DNA of 33,100 bases, taken from positions 1 to 33,100 of the forward strand of contig DGNT01000131.1 in NCBI GenBank assembly GCA_002389055.1, given 5' to 3'. Origin of the DNA: Alcanivorax sp. UBA4485. GTDB taxonomy: Bacteria; Pseudomonadota; Gammaproteobacteria; Pseudomonadales; Alcanivoracaceae. The notes beneath the pieces are model-generated. The model did no database searches. It worked only from the letters and a program-made list of their open reading frames with translations, and was not told where the DNA came from. Positions 7,088 through 14,784 of this stretch are shown here, piece by piece. Numbering within the stretch: position 1 is the first letter of the stretch; the number at the start of each line of letters is the position of its first letter. Position numbers and translations under genes: made by a program.

Positions 7088-8001
7088 GTGCCCTGGCCCT
7101 GCTCGCCGCCGCGCAAACGCTGGCCGTGCTCGCGCTGATCACGGTGGTATTGCAGTGGCTGTGGGCCCGGCGCCGTTATAAGCGGTCGCTGAACGACGGC
7201 GTTCGCCGGCGTTTGCAGACCCGGCGCGATCTGGGCGTGGAAACCGCCGCCCGGGTCACCGTGACCCCGTTGGAAAGCGTGCTGATTCGCGCGGATATCC
7301 ATCTTTCCCAGGGTCAGCTGTCTGTCTTCGCTCTGGTCGTCGCGGTGTTTCTGTTGGTGGTTCTGGTGTTGAACGGACCGCTGGTGGCGCTGATCACCGC
7401 CGGGCTGATCGCTATCGCGCTGTGGATGTACTGGCGTTTTCGATTCCAGCAGCAACGGCGGCGTATTTATGAAGAGCTGCCGGGTTTGATCGACACCAGC
7501 TTGCGCTACCTGAGCGCCGGGCGCTCTCTGGACAACGCCTTGGTGGAATCCTTCAATGACGCGCCGCCGGTGTTCGACCCGCTAGCGTTCCGTCTACGTA
7601 ACGCCGTGGAAGCGGGCCGTGACTACACCAGCCTGTTCGAGGACTTCGGTGGCCTCTACCGGATACCGTCCCTGGTCCTGGTGTCGATCGCGTTGCGAAC
7701 GTCCTCGCGCTTCGGCTCTTCGATTCGCCCGGTACTAAGCCAAGTGGCCACCTCGCTGCGCTCGCAGCAGGAACTGCGGCGCGAATTCATGGCGGCGACC
7801 GCGGAGACGCGATTCACCGCCGCCGCGTTCGCTCTGTTGCCGCTGGGTCTGGCGGCGTACATGATCCTGATTAACGAAAACTACTCCCGGGTTCTGTTGG
7901 ACACCGATACCGGCCACATGATGCTCGCCATTGCCGGTGGTCTGCAGGGGCTGGGCGTGATCATCATCTGGCGGATGATTCAGGGGGTGGGGCGTGAATA
8001 G
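7084..8001 (+). CDS. tadB: Tad platform protein TadB (T2SS GspF domain)
   Basis: 305 residues with an N-terminal membrane helix (about 5-28), a helical pair (about 79-115), a cytoplasmic GspF-type domain (LPGLIDTSLRYLSAGRSLDNAL, then VEAGRDYTSLFEDFGG) and C-terminal membrane helices (about 240-262 and 280-298). TadB and TadC together form the inner-membrane platform on which TadA acts. Its ATG overlaps the tadA stop, and its own stop overlaps tadC, indicating a tightly coupled tadA-B-C translation unit. The order A-B-C and the motif content make the call firm. Confidence 0.92.
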   Translation: MSALALLAAAQTLAVLALITVVLQWLWARRRYKRSLNDGVRRRLQTRRDLGVETAARVTVTPLESVLIRADIHLSQGQLSVFALVVAVFLLVVLVLNGPLVALITAGLIAIALWMYWRFRFQQQRRRIYEELPGLIDTSLRYLSAGRSLDNALVESFNDAPPVFDPLAFRLRNAVEAGRDYTSLFEDFGGLYRIPSLVLVSIALRTSSRFGSSIRPVLSQVATSLRSQQELRREFMAATAETRFTAAAFALLPLGLAAYMILINENYSRVLLDTDTGHMMLAIAGGLQGLGVIIIWRMIQGVGRE

Positions 8002-8863
8002 CGTTTGGTTTATCTCCGCGGCGGTCATCTCCGTGCTCGCCATCTGGGTAGCCTGGGCGAAAGCGCCGCAGTGGGCGCGTCGCTCGAGGGTCAGTGCGCG
8101 TTTGCACCGTCTTGCCGATCCGGAAGAGGAAGTTTCCAGCTTTTGGTTGTCGCGACTCGCCAGCCAGTTCACCGAATCCTCCATTGCGCGGGGCGACTTC
8201 CAGGAGATTCGTGAAGCCTATGCCGCCACCGGTCGCACCCGCGAGCAGGCGCAGCTTTTGTATCTGCTGTTCTGCTGGATCTTGCCGGCACTGGTAGTGG
8301 CCGCCGGTTTCGTCTTCTTCGGCCCCATCGGCGGAATGATCGTCGCCGCGTTATCGTTTTTGGTGCCCCGTCGCGCGATTCGCTCCATGGGCGAACGCGC
8401 CGAACAGCAGCAGAACCTGGAAGCGGTGGAGCTGTGTCACCTGACGCGCATGCTGATGGAGGCCGGCCTTTCCCTGGAACGGGTGCTGCGGTTGATCGCC
8501 AACCAGGCCAGACCGTTGCTGCCGATGTTGTCCGCCCGTCTGGACCGTTTTAACCGGCTTATGGAATCCGGTGCCGAACGCTCCCAGGCTTTGGACGAGC
8601 TCGGTGAGAATCGCCGCATTCCAGTGTTGCGCAACTACGTAGTGCTGATGAAACAAAGCAGCCAGCTGGGCGCCGGCGTTTCTCTCAGTCTGGATCAGAT
8701 CATTGAAGAAGCGCAGAACGTGGAGCGTAACCGGGTGCGCGAGGAAACCAACCGTATCGGCGCCAAAATGACCGTGATCATGATGGCGTTCATGCTGCCC
8801 GCGCTATTTATTTTGATCGGCGGCCCGGCGGTGATTTCCATCGCCGAAGCGCTGTCCGGGTAG
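7994..8863 (+). CDS. tadC: Tad platform protein TadC (T2SS GspF domain)
   Basis: 289 residues from a GTG start that overlaps the tadB stop by eight bases. A membrane helix at the N-terminus, a hydrophobic pair around residues 90-120, a GspF-type cytoplasmic domain (AVELCHLTRMLMEAGLSLERVL, with the paired-helix pattern ending in NRIGAKMTVIMMAFMLPALFILIGGPAV) and a final membrane helix. It is the second platform subunit, partner of TadB. The start is chosen from the overlap and because the first helix begins at once (MNSVWFISAAVISVLAIWVAW). Confidence 0.92.
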   Translation: MNSVWFISAAVISVLAIWVAWAKAPQWARRSRVSARLHRLADPEEEVSSFWLSRLASQFTESSIARGDFQEIREAYAATGRTREQAQLLYLLFCWILPALVVAAGFVFFGPIGGMIVAALSFLVPRRAIRSMGERAEQQQNLEAVELCHLTRMLMEAGLSLERVLRLIANQARPLLPMLSARLDRFNRLMESGAERSQALDELGENRRIPVLRNYVVLMKQSSQLGAGVSLSLDQIIEEAQNVERNRVREETNRIGAKMTVIMMAFMLPALFILIGGPAVISIAEALSG

Positions 8864-8899
8864 CCGTCTAGAACGAACAACGAAGATCAGGAGCAATGG

Positions 8900-9568
8900 A
8901 TGCAAAAAATAGCGATGGGGATCATGGCCACCGTGCTGATGGCCGGTTGCGCTTCCCAGGCGCCCAGCGAACTTCCCGGTGACCCGTACGATCTGGACCG
9001 GTTGAATTGCTCCGCCCGCATCCAGCCGGAACAACAGGTGCAGCTCGACATGGTCGACAACCTGATGAACCGGGAGCGCAACCACGCGGCGCTGGCGCAA
9101 CTGGAAGCCAAACCCATGGAAACCGTCGACCATTGGGTGCGCTATGGTCAATTGCAGGCCTCCACGGGCCATGTGGGTGAGGCGGAAATTATTTTTCAGG
9201 GCCTGGTGGACCGTTGCGGCACCGGCCGCAGCCATCACGGCCTGGGCATGGTGCTGCTCAAACAGGACAAAGTACTGAAAGCGCTTCACCATCTGGAAAT
9301 CGCCCGCGAGCGGACACCGGCCTCCGCCCAGGTCCGTAACGATTACGGCTATGTGCTGTTGATGGTGGGTGACTACGAAGACGCCGCCTATGAATTGCGC
9401 ACCGCCATGGAGCTCGGTGACGGCCAGGGTCCGGTACGCCAGAACCTGGCGGTGGCCTATCTGCTCACCGAAAACTGGGGCGGGCTGGAATGGATGAAGA
9501 ATCAATACGGCCTGAGCAGTGAGGAGCGGGCCTATGCGGAACGACTGGCCGAGCAATTCGGGAGGTAA
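8900..9568 (+). CDS. tadD: TadD-like TPR lipoprotein
   Basis: 222 residues with a lipoprotein signal (MQKIAMGIMATVLMAGC; lipobox MAGC, lipidated Cys at 17) and at least three TPR-like helical repeats (about 95-200), for example SHHGLGMVLLKQDKVLKALHHL and RNDYGYVLLMVGDYEDAAYEL. TadD proteins are pilotins that help the secretin reach and assemble in the outer membrane. An AGGAG site precedes the ATG; ATG 8900 is chosen over the overlapping ATG four bases upstream because only it is in frame. It is separated by 36 bases from tadC, the first small gap inside the block, and is three bases from the next gene. Confidence 0.88.
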   Translation: MQKIAMGIMATVLMAGCASQAPSELPGDPYDLDRLNCSARIQPEQQVQLDMVDNLMNRERNHAALAQLEAKPMETVDHWVRYGQLQASTGHVGEAEIIFQGLVDRCGTGRSHHGLGMVLLKQDKVLKALHHLEIARERTPASAQVRNDYGYVLLMVGDYEDAAYELRTAMELGDGQGPVRQNLAVAYLLTENWGGLEWMKNQYGLSSEERAYAERLAEQFGR

Positions 9569-9571
9569 ACA

Positions 9572-9850
9572 ATGAAACTGGTCATGGCTCTACTCACCTT
9601 GATGCCGCTCGCCGCAATGGCCGACGGCCCCCCACCGTTCGGCGTGTCCGGTAAAGTGGTCGACGTCGAACAGGAACATCAGGTCGGCGCCGCCACCCAG
9701 CGCGTTCTGGAGCAGCAGCGCCGCTCGCCGCCGGCCGCGAAAAGCGAGCTTTCGGTGCCGGTGTACATCGACACCCAGCGCCGCCTGGCGGACAGCTTTA
9801 AACAACCGATCCCGGAAAGCTTCGGCGAACAAACCCGGGACAAGGAGTAA
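9572..9850 (+). CDS. DUF3613-like small periplasmic protein of the tad locus
   Basis: 92 residues. A signal peptide (MKLVMALLTLMPLAAMA) is followed by a short hydrophilic mature protein with VGAATQRVLEQQRRS and PVYIDTQRRLADSFKQPIPESFG. This pattern (ATxxLLxxQ... then VYxRYxxSFxxPIPE) is how I remember the DUF3613 family, which occurs inside Flp pilus loci of Pseudomonas relatives; I could not check it. Its biochemical role is unknown. The gene follows tadD by three bases and its last codons supply the AAGGAG ribosome site of tadG, so it is surely co-expressed with the pilus genes. A role in the periplasm near the secretin or pseudopilins is inference from context only. Confidence 0.75.
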   Translation: MKLVMALLTLMPLAAMADGPPPFGVSGKVVDVEQEHQVGAATQRVLEQQRRSPPAAKSELSVPVYIDTQRRLADSFKQPIPESFGEQTRDKE

Positions 9851-9855
9851 CTCTG

Positions 9856-11604
9856 ATGTTTCGGCAGCGAGGCGCGCTCACCGTCATCACCCCATTGCTG
9901 ATGTTGCTGGTGATTCTGCTTGGCGTCATGGCCTTGGACGGCGCCCGCCTGTTCTCGCTGCGTAAGGAAATGCAAAGCCAGGTCAACGCCGCCGCCACCG
10001 CCGCTGCCGACGCCGCCCAGGCTTGCGGCGGGGAGTTTGTCACGCTCCAGGAGATTAACGATAGAGCCTTGATCGCCGCTCAACAGCAAGGTTTTTCCAG
10101 TGATTCCGGCACGCTCGTCGTGCAGCCAGGGGTGATCGAAAGCGATGACGAAAAAGTGCTTTCTTTCGAGCCGGTTGCTGATCTGCGACGGAGTAACGGC
10201 GTCGCCGTTACCTATGAGCGTGAAGAGCCAATCTCCCTGCTTCTACCGGAGAGCACCTTTGGTACGGTGACCATGTCCGTAGGTGCCGCCGCCCGAAAAG
10301 AGCTGATTGGCACGCTGAGCGCCGCCGGCAGCACTGCGGTGGTCGGTGGCACGCAACAGACAGCCAATCTGCTTAACGTTTTGTTGGGCGCGATCCTTAA
10401 CAACGGGACGCCGTTCAATATCGATCCGACCCAGTTCTCCAGTCTCGCTGAAACCACCGTCAAGTTGGGCGATGTTCTTGCTGGTGTTGGTGTGGATTCC
10501 GTTGAGGAACTGCTATCGACCGATGTGTTGGTGGGCAATTTGCTTGGCGCTTTGGATTCAGCGGCGGATCCGCTTGATGACGTTGGCGGAGCCATGGATC
10601 AACTGATCTCCGGCGCCGGCGTGGAAACCGTCAAACTCGCGGATGTTATCAACATTGTTGGCTCTACTGAGATTCCGGAAAACAGCCGCTTGCCGCTATA
10701 CGATACTGTCATGGCTTTGGCTCTTAACCTCGTGGAAGGTACGGTCATAGCCGGTGCCTTGCCGGACACGCAAATCAACATCCCAGGTGTTACGGAAACG
10801 CAGATTGAGCTTTTTGTGGGTAAAGCACCGAGCGTCGTCGTGGGGCCGGCTCGTATCGGCGAAGACGGTGAGTGGCAGACAAGATTCCATGCCCCTGACG
10901 TGGGCCTTACCATTTCCAGTGACCTCAATGTACTTAATTTGCTGACTGTCAGGTTGCCCTTGGCGGTGCAAGCCGGGGGCGGTACAGGCGAGCTTGTTTG
11001 GGCTAGGTGTGCCCGCGGGACAGGTTCGAATGTTGTAACCGTTGGCGTTGACGTGGAGAGCCAGACGGCCCGTATCGCCACGGGCCGGATAAACGGAATG
11101 GGTGTCCTGGAGCAGGAGGAAGTTGACCTCTCGGTTCTTAAGAACCTGCTCCCCGGCAGTATCACTCTTGCCAATATCACCGCGGATCTCGATTTGCTGG
11201 TTGGCGGCGGTGATGAAAGAGTGGAGCTTAGCTATACTTTGGATGAAGATAATCCGTCGGCTGTATTCACAGAAGGCGGACTGTCTAGCGCGGACTTCAG
11301 TAATCTGGACATCAATATCGAACTGCTCGAAGAGGAAGAAGAGTGTAGCGGTCTGCTCGGTTGCCTTCTGACGGGAATCGGCGATCTTCTCAGCGGCATC
11401 GTTGAAGGCATCACCAGTCTCCTGGGACTGGAGCAGCTCATACAGGAAACAATTGAGGGATTGGTAGAGGCGCTAGGTACTAGTTTGATCGATCCACTTC
11501 TTAACGCTATCGGGATTTCACTGGGCACCACTAAGGTGGAAATCACCGGTGCGGATCAGAACAATGTCCAGCTTCTGGAATACTGTGGCCCGGAAGGTTG
11601 TTGA
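9856..11604 (+). CDS. tadG: TadG-like Flp pilus assembly protein
   Basis: 582 residues. The N-terminus (MFRQRGALTVITPLLMLLVILLGVMALDGARLF) is the TadE/TadG-like pseudopilin start: basic, then Gly followed by one long helix, and the run VNAAATAAADAAQACG that follows in TadG proteins. The large extracytoplasmic part is acidic, rich in Val, Leu, Gly and Asn, with four cysteines in the C-terminal half and a very hydrophobic stretch near 505-560 (GCLLTGIGDLLSGIVEGITSLL and LIDPLLNAIGISLG). I see no von Willebrand A MIDAS motif, unlike some TadG proteins. Base composition becomes lower in GC towards the 3' end. It is the last canonical tad gene of the operon and probably a minor tip or assembly component. 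Confidence 0.82.
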   Translation: MFRQRGALTVITPLLMLLVILLGVMALDGARLFSLRKEMQSQVNAAATAAADAAQACGGEFVTLQEINDRALIAAQQQGFSSDSGTLVVQPGVIESDDEKVLSFEPVADLRRSNGVAVTYEREEPISLLLPESTFGTVTMSVGAAARKELIGTLSAAGSTAVVGGTQQTANLLNVLLGAILNNGTPFNIDPTQFSSLAETTVKLGDVLAGVGVDSVEELLSTDVLVGNLLGALDSAADPLDDVGGAMDQLISGAGVETVKLADVINIVGSTEIPENSRLPLYDTVMALALNLVEGTVIAGALPDTQINIPGVTETQIELFVGKAPSVVVGPARIGEDGEWQTRFHAPDVGLTISSDLNVLNLLTVRLPLAVQAGGGTGELVWARCARGTGSNVVTVGVDVESQTARIATGRINGMGVLEQEEVDLSVLKNLLPGSITLANITADLDLLVGGGDERVELSYTLDEDNPSAVFTEGGLSSADFSNLDINIELLEEEEECSGLLGCLLTGIGDLLSGIVEGITSLLGLEQLIQETIEGLVEALGTSLIDPLLNAIGISLGTTKVEITGADQNNVQLLEYCGPEGC

Positions 11605-11625
11605 GGTGGCGAACATGATTAGAAG

Positions 11626-12723
11626 ATGTTCCCCGGAAGATATTCCAGCATGCATGTCGGGCGTATAGTTAAGGAAGGCCTTGGTGCCAAGCTTAAGGTT
11701 GATTTTTGTAGGCTATACAGGAAAGACGGGGCGATAGTTGGGTTGCTCCTGTTTTGTATTCTGGCCGCTGTTATTTTTTCTTTTTCCATCGGCGAGCTTG
11801 GCCGTTTTTCAATCTTTATATATCCCGGCGTTGCTATATTCTCACTTTCTATCGTGGGCTTGGCCCTCTTTATTTTCTACGGTATTTACGTTCTCCTTTT
11901 TTTAAGGCCGGAAAGGCCTGTTACCTTTATATTGGGAAAAATAGTAGCCCGAGTTGATAGTGTCGGGCTGGTTCGTTCCGTTGCAATCGTTCTGCTTTTC
12001 TCCTTTTTCCTTTCCTCCGTGTCGTCTTTGAAAACGCTGATTCCTGTTGTAAACCCTTTTTCGTGGGACGATTTTTTATCGCGGTTTGATAGTGTTGTGT
12101 TCGGCGGGCAGCCAGCATGGCGGTGGATTCATCCGGCTGTCACCGCCTTTGATTTAACAATGCCGATCAATGCTTTATACAATGGCTGGTTCTTTTTTGT
12201 TTTTGGTATGTTGTTTTGGCAGATCATCGATATTTCTCGCCCGCATCTTCGCGAGCGTTATCTCATTAGCTACATTCTTTGCTGGTCTATCAATGGCACT
12301 ATTCTCGCTATGGTCTTTTCTTCGGCAGGCCCTGCCTTTTTTGGAGAGATTTATAACGATCGCCCAAACCCCTATGAATCGCTAACGTCCTATCTTGCTA
12401 CCGCAAACGGAGGGAATGCTGCATGGGCGTTGGGTATCCAGGATTATCTTTGGCAGCTCTATAGCGAGGGTTCTTTGCAAATAGGATCTGGTATATCCGC
12501 TATGCCGAGCATGCACGTTTCCCTGGCATGGCTTGGTTTCCTGCACTTTTGTAACGTTCACAAGGCCCTGGCGCTCCTGGTTCTTGGGTACGTCGTCGTA
12601 GTCTTGGTGGGGTCTGTACATCTGGCTTGGCACTACGCCGCGGATGGCGCTCTGGCTATTATCACGACCAGTATTATTTGGCTGGCTGTCGGTGCGTGGA
12701 GCCGTTCCAGGCAAAGCGTGTAG
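11626..12723 (+). CDS. PAP2-superfamily integral membrane phosphatase (AUR1/inositolphosphorylceramide synthase-like)
   Basis: 365 residues, mostly membrane helices (about seven or eight). The C-terminal half carries PAP2 motifs: SAMPSMHVS (about 291-299) and HLAWHYAAD (about 332-340), which supply two catalytic histidines and the aspartate; HxxWHYxxD is the form seen in the PAP2_3/AUR1-like branch that acts on lipid phosphates. The classical first KxxxxxxRP motif is not evident. Substrate is unknown; lipid head-group exchange or dephosphorylation is plausible. The DNA is clearly poorer in GC (52/120 bases, about 43%, counted at 11761-11880) than neighbours near 60%. ATG 11626 is the first possible start; ATG 11650 is an alternative. 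It lies 21 bases after tadG and may ride on the tad operon or have been acquired. Confidence 0.82.
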   Translation: MFPGRYSSMHVGRIVKEGLGAKLKVDFCRLYRKDGAIVGLLLFCILAAVIFSFSIGELGRFSIFIYPGVAIFSLSIVGLALFIFYGIYVLLFLRPERPVTFILGKIVARVDSVGLVRSVAIVLLFSFFLSSVSSLKTLIPVVNPFSWDDFLSRFDSVVFGGQPAWRWIHPAVTAFDLTMPINALYNGWFFFVFGMLFWQIIDISRPHLRERYLISYILCWSINGTILAMVFSSAGPAFFGEIYNDRPNPYESLTSYLATANGGNAAWALGIQDYLWQLYSEGSLQIGSGISAMPSMHVSLAWLGFLHFCNVHKALALLVLGYVVVVLVGSVHLAWHYAADGALAIITTSIIWLAVGAWSRSRQSV

Positions 12724-12747
12724 CCGGGGGCTAAGGCCGGCCAGCAC

Positions 12748-12786
12748 AAAAAAGCCCCGAGTGCACATGGCATCGGGGCTTTATTT
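12748..12786. terminator. Bidirectional terminator between the PAP2 gene and the stranded desaturase tail
   Basis: A 10-bp stem (AAAGCCCCGA, 12751-12760, with TCGGGGCTTT, 12773-12782), further pairing TGC/GCA near the loop, and T-rich flanks in both directions (TTTATTT rightwards; six T on the minus strand). It ends the PAP2/tad transcript. Read leftwards it is the terminator expected after the original 3' end of the desaturase gene. Confidence 0.85.
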
Positions 12787-12811
12787 GCAGCATCGAGGTG
12801 GCTAAGCCTTG

Positions 12812-12979
12812 GCCGGCTGCACCCGATCCCTTTCAGCGTCGCCACGAAGTCCTGCAGCGCGTGGATGCCGGATTCTTCGGCGTCCCGGCACCACTGCGCC
12901 AGGGAGTCCAGCATCTCGAAGGCGCCACGGCTGGCTTGGCTCCAGATCGACTGCAGGCGCAGGCGGTATTCATAGATGG
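12812..12979 (-). pseudogene. Stranded second copy of the desaturase 3' end
   Basis: This 168-base segment aligns with the live desaturase tail at 14827-14995: by hand count 157 of 169 positions match (11 substitutions, one 1-base deletion). Translated leftwards it gives IYEYRLRLQSIWSQASRGAFEMLDSLAQ and so on to VATLKG, compared with TSRNSSE instead of ASRGAFE in the live gene. The deletion, after CCGAT near 12826, shifts the frame before the last ten codons; without it the tail would end QPAKA and a TAG stop just before the terminator. It has no start and is not expressed as a desaturase. It begins four bases after the AbiEii stop, in the same frame. It marks the original gene end displaced by the AbiE cassette. 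Confidence 0.9.
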
Positions 12980-12983
12980 CAGC

Positions 12984-13901
12984 TTACCAGATACATTCCT
13001 CTAGCTTCTTCACCAGCGCCTCCCGCGTGTCTTTACCAGCCTTGTCGAGGTTCTTTTCGCGCCAGCGAACCGCGGGCAGGTTGTCGATACCCTCAAGACC
13101 CAGCAGCGACCAATCCGGGTTCCGTAGGTAAAAGGAAGTTAGAAACTGCTTATGTTTCAGGGGCATCTTGTCCCGGATGTCGTCAACCAGGTCCTTTCTT
13201 GTGCGCAAAAGTTCTTCCAGTGTGACGTCGGTTTCGGCCATGCCACTAAAGCTGTGCTCGAAGCTCTGCTTTATATCCCGATTGTTCGGGCAGAGTAGTG
13301 AGTGGGGTGAATGGTTGTGGCTTATCAGGTAGACAATAAAAGCGGCGCGTAATTCGTCATCAATGCCGCCCTGATCAAGGAGAATTTGGACGTCGAAAAG
13401 ATCGCGAGGGTGTTGCCGGTCCAGCGCGGCGACGATTTTTCCGGCGTACAAATCCGGTTCCGCCAGAAGTTGTGTTTCGGCGAAGCCGAACCGGTCTTCA
13501 ACGGAAGCTGAGACAGGCAGGGTCACTGGCGGGTGGATGGCGCCTCGCAGTACCGGCGTAACCTCAATCTTTATGGTTGATTGATCGGGGCCGGTGATAA
13601 GAAGCCTGGTAATGGTCTTCTGTGTGGGTGGCGCGTGTTCCAGAACGTGGCTGCCTGGAATCGTCGATTTGATTGTTTCAGCGATCCGGTGCAGTGCCCT
13701 TTGTATTTCCTTAAGAGAGTGGTTCCGGTCATAGATGGGCAGATAGGCGAGGTCTATATCCACCGAAAGCCGTGGAAGGTCCCTGATGAAAAGGTTGATA
13801 GCGGTACCGCCTTTTAGCGCAAAGCCTGTTTCAGGCGCCACGCAGGGAAGCACCCTTACCAATAGCTGTACTTGAGCGAGGTACTGATCCTTGAAAGCCA
13901 C
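12984..13901 (-). CDS. abiEii: AbiEii-type nucleotidyltransferase toxin (type IV toxin-antitoxin)
   Basis: 305 residues with the nucleotidyltransferase core of the AbiEii/AbiGii (DUF1814) family: LKGGTAINLF (about 29-38), metal-binding RLSVDIDL (about 44-51), third acidic residue in KIEV (about 111-114) and the later motif AGKIVAALDRQHPRDLFDV (about 153-171). Family members transfer nucleotides, in studied cases to tRNA acceptor ends, and halt growth until countered by AbiEi; some confer phage abortive infection. All catalytic residues appear intact. Start is a GTG three bases after the AbiEi stop, so translation is coupled. The stop lies four bases from the stranded desaturase tail. GC content is lower than the core genome, consistent with acquisition. 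Confidence 0.92.
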   Translation of the reverse strand: MAFKDQYLAQVQLLVRVLPCVAPETGFALKGGTAINLFIRDLPRLSVDIDLAYLPIYDRNHSLKEIQRALHRIAETIKSTIPGSHVLEHAPPTQKTITRLLITGPDQSTIKIEVTPVLRGAIHPPVTLPVSASVEDRFGFAETQLLAEPDLYAGKIVAALDRQHPRDLFDVQILLDQGGIDDELRAAFIVYLISHNHSPHSLLCPNNRDIKQSFEHSFSGMAETDVTLEELLRTRKDLVDDIRDKMPLKHKQFLTSFYLRNPDWSLLGLEGIDNLPAVRWREKNLDKAGKDTREALVKKLEECIW

Positions 13902-13904
13902 TGT

Positions 13905-14738
13905 TCATCCTTGTTCTAGATTGCTCGGCACCGTTATTTGGTACTGCTTGTCGAGATGACCGCCTGCCACGAGCATGCGTTTGCCCTTACCTAGATCAAT
14001 CCGATTCTTATCCAGGTGGGCTAGCCACCGGTGTTGGTGACGATCCGCGAAAAAGAAAAAAAGTCGCTTCACCTTGATGCTTTGCGTTTCTTCCAGAAGC
14101 CGCTGCAAACGGCGCGGACTAAGCGTGGCCAGGGTCTCCATGAACCGATCGGCGATATCAAAACTTTCCTTTTTTGGAAGTTCGTCTAGCAACTCCAGGT
14201 AGGCTCGTTCAGCGGTTGAAACGATAAGCTCTTGATCCTCCTTACCCGAGGATAAAGAAAGTAGGCCACTTTGGGGCCCAGAGCTGGATGATTTTGCGAG
14301 TTCCGCATGGGAATCAGGATGCTCGACTTCTGGAAACAGGCGCTTGCGGTGGTGGCAGACGAAAACCTGTGTCAGAGCGAGTTTATGTAGCCAACCGGGG
14401 GGAGGCGTATCCCAGTAGAGATGGACGCGCTTCAGGGTGTGGGGCAGATAATGCGCGTAACCTTGAAGTTCCAAGGCGGTTCGGCCGCCCACTGAAACCG
14501 GGCGATCCAGCAGGGATTGTAAGGAGACCACGACATGCTCCCAGCGCACCGGCGGGCCGGGTCGCCGGTACAGACCGTGCGCCGGTTGCTCCAACCAGCC
14601 GGTGGAAACGTAGTAATGGCGCAGGGAGCGGGAGTAGCCGTGCTTTTCGAGCCAGGACGCATCAACGAATAACCCGTCCGGTATCAGGCGGGTAAGAAGG
14701 TTTGCTTTGCTGCCAACATGTCCAGTCATATTGGACAT
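13905..14738 (-). CDS. abiEi: AbiEi-type antitoxin / transcriptional autorepressor
   Basis: 277 residues. The N-terminal ~90 residues look like the winged-helix domain of AbiEi antitoxins (LIPDGLFVDASWLEKHGYS, then the YYVSTGWLEQPAHGLYRRPG wing), followed by SVGGRTALELQGYAHYLP, a strong family signature. The C-terminal domain (about 170-277; TAERAYLELLDELP, LKRL-type helices) is the part that neutralises AbiEii in studied systems. AbiEi binds inverted repeats in its own promoter; such a perfect repeat covers this start codon. ATG 14738 is the first start; a second ATG three codons later is possible. It is immediately followed by the toxin gene, the standard antitoxin-first order. Confidence 0.9.
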   Translation of the reverse strand: MSNMTGHVGSKANLLTRLIPDGLFVDASWLEKHGYSRSLRHYYVSTGWLEQPAHGLYRRPGPPVRWEHVVVSLQSLLDRPVSVGGRTALELQGYAHYLPHTLKRVHLYWDTPPPGWLHKLALTQVFVCHHRKRLFPEVEHPDSHAELAKSSSSGPQSGLLSLSSGKEDQELIVSTAERAYLELLDELPKKESFDIADRFMETLATLSPRRLQRLLEETQSIKVKRLFFFFADRHQHRWLAHLDKNRIDLGKGKRMLVAGGHLDKQYQITVPSNLEQG

Positions 14739-14743
14739 GTTGG
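14713..14743 (-). promoter_or_regulatory. Operator-like inverted repeat over the AbiEi start codon
   Basis: CCAACATGTCCA (14713-14724) and TGGACATGTTGG (14732-14743) are perfect 12-base reverse complements with a 7-base spacer. The right arm contains the AbiEi start codon (14736-14738). Its position fits autorepression by AbiEi; a hairpin in the mRNA masking the start is another possibility. Confidence 0.7.
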
Positions 14744-14784
14744 CGAACCTTCAAACCAAGGGCAAGTTTAATTTATCGACAGAA

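Noticed and set aside
12633..12914. A 93-codon minus-strand open frame containing part of the desaturase tail
   Set aside because: It starts at an internal methionine of the stranded tail, shifts frame at the 1-base deletion, and then runs through the terminator into the antisense of the PAP2 gene. I describe it as a gene remnant, not a gene.
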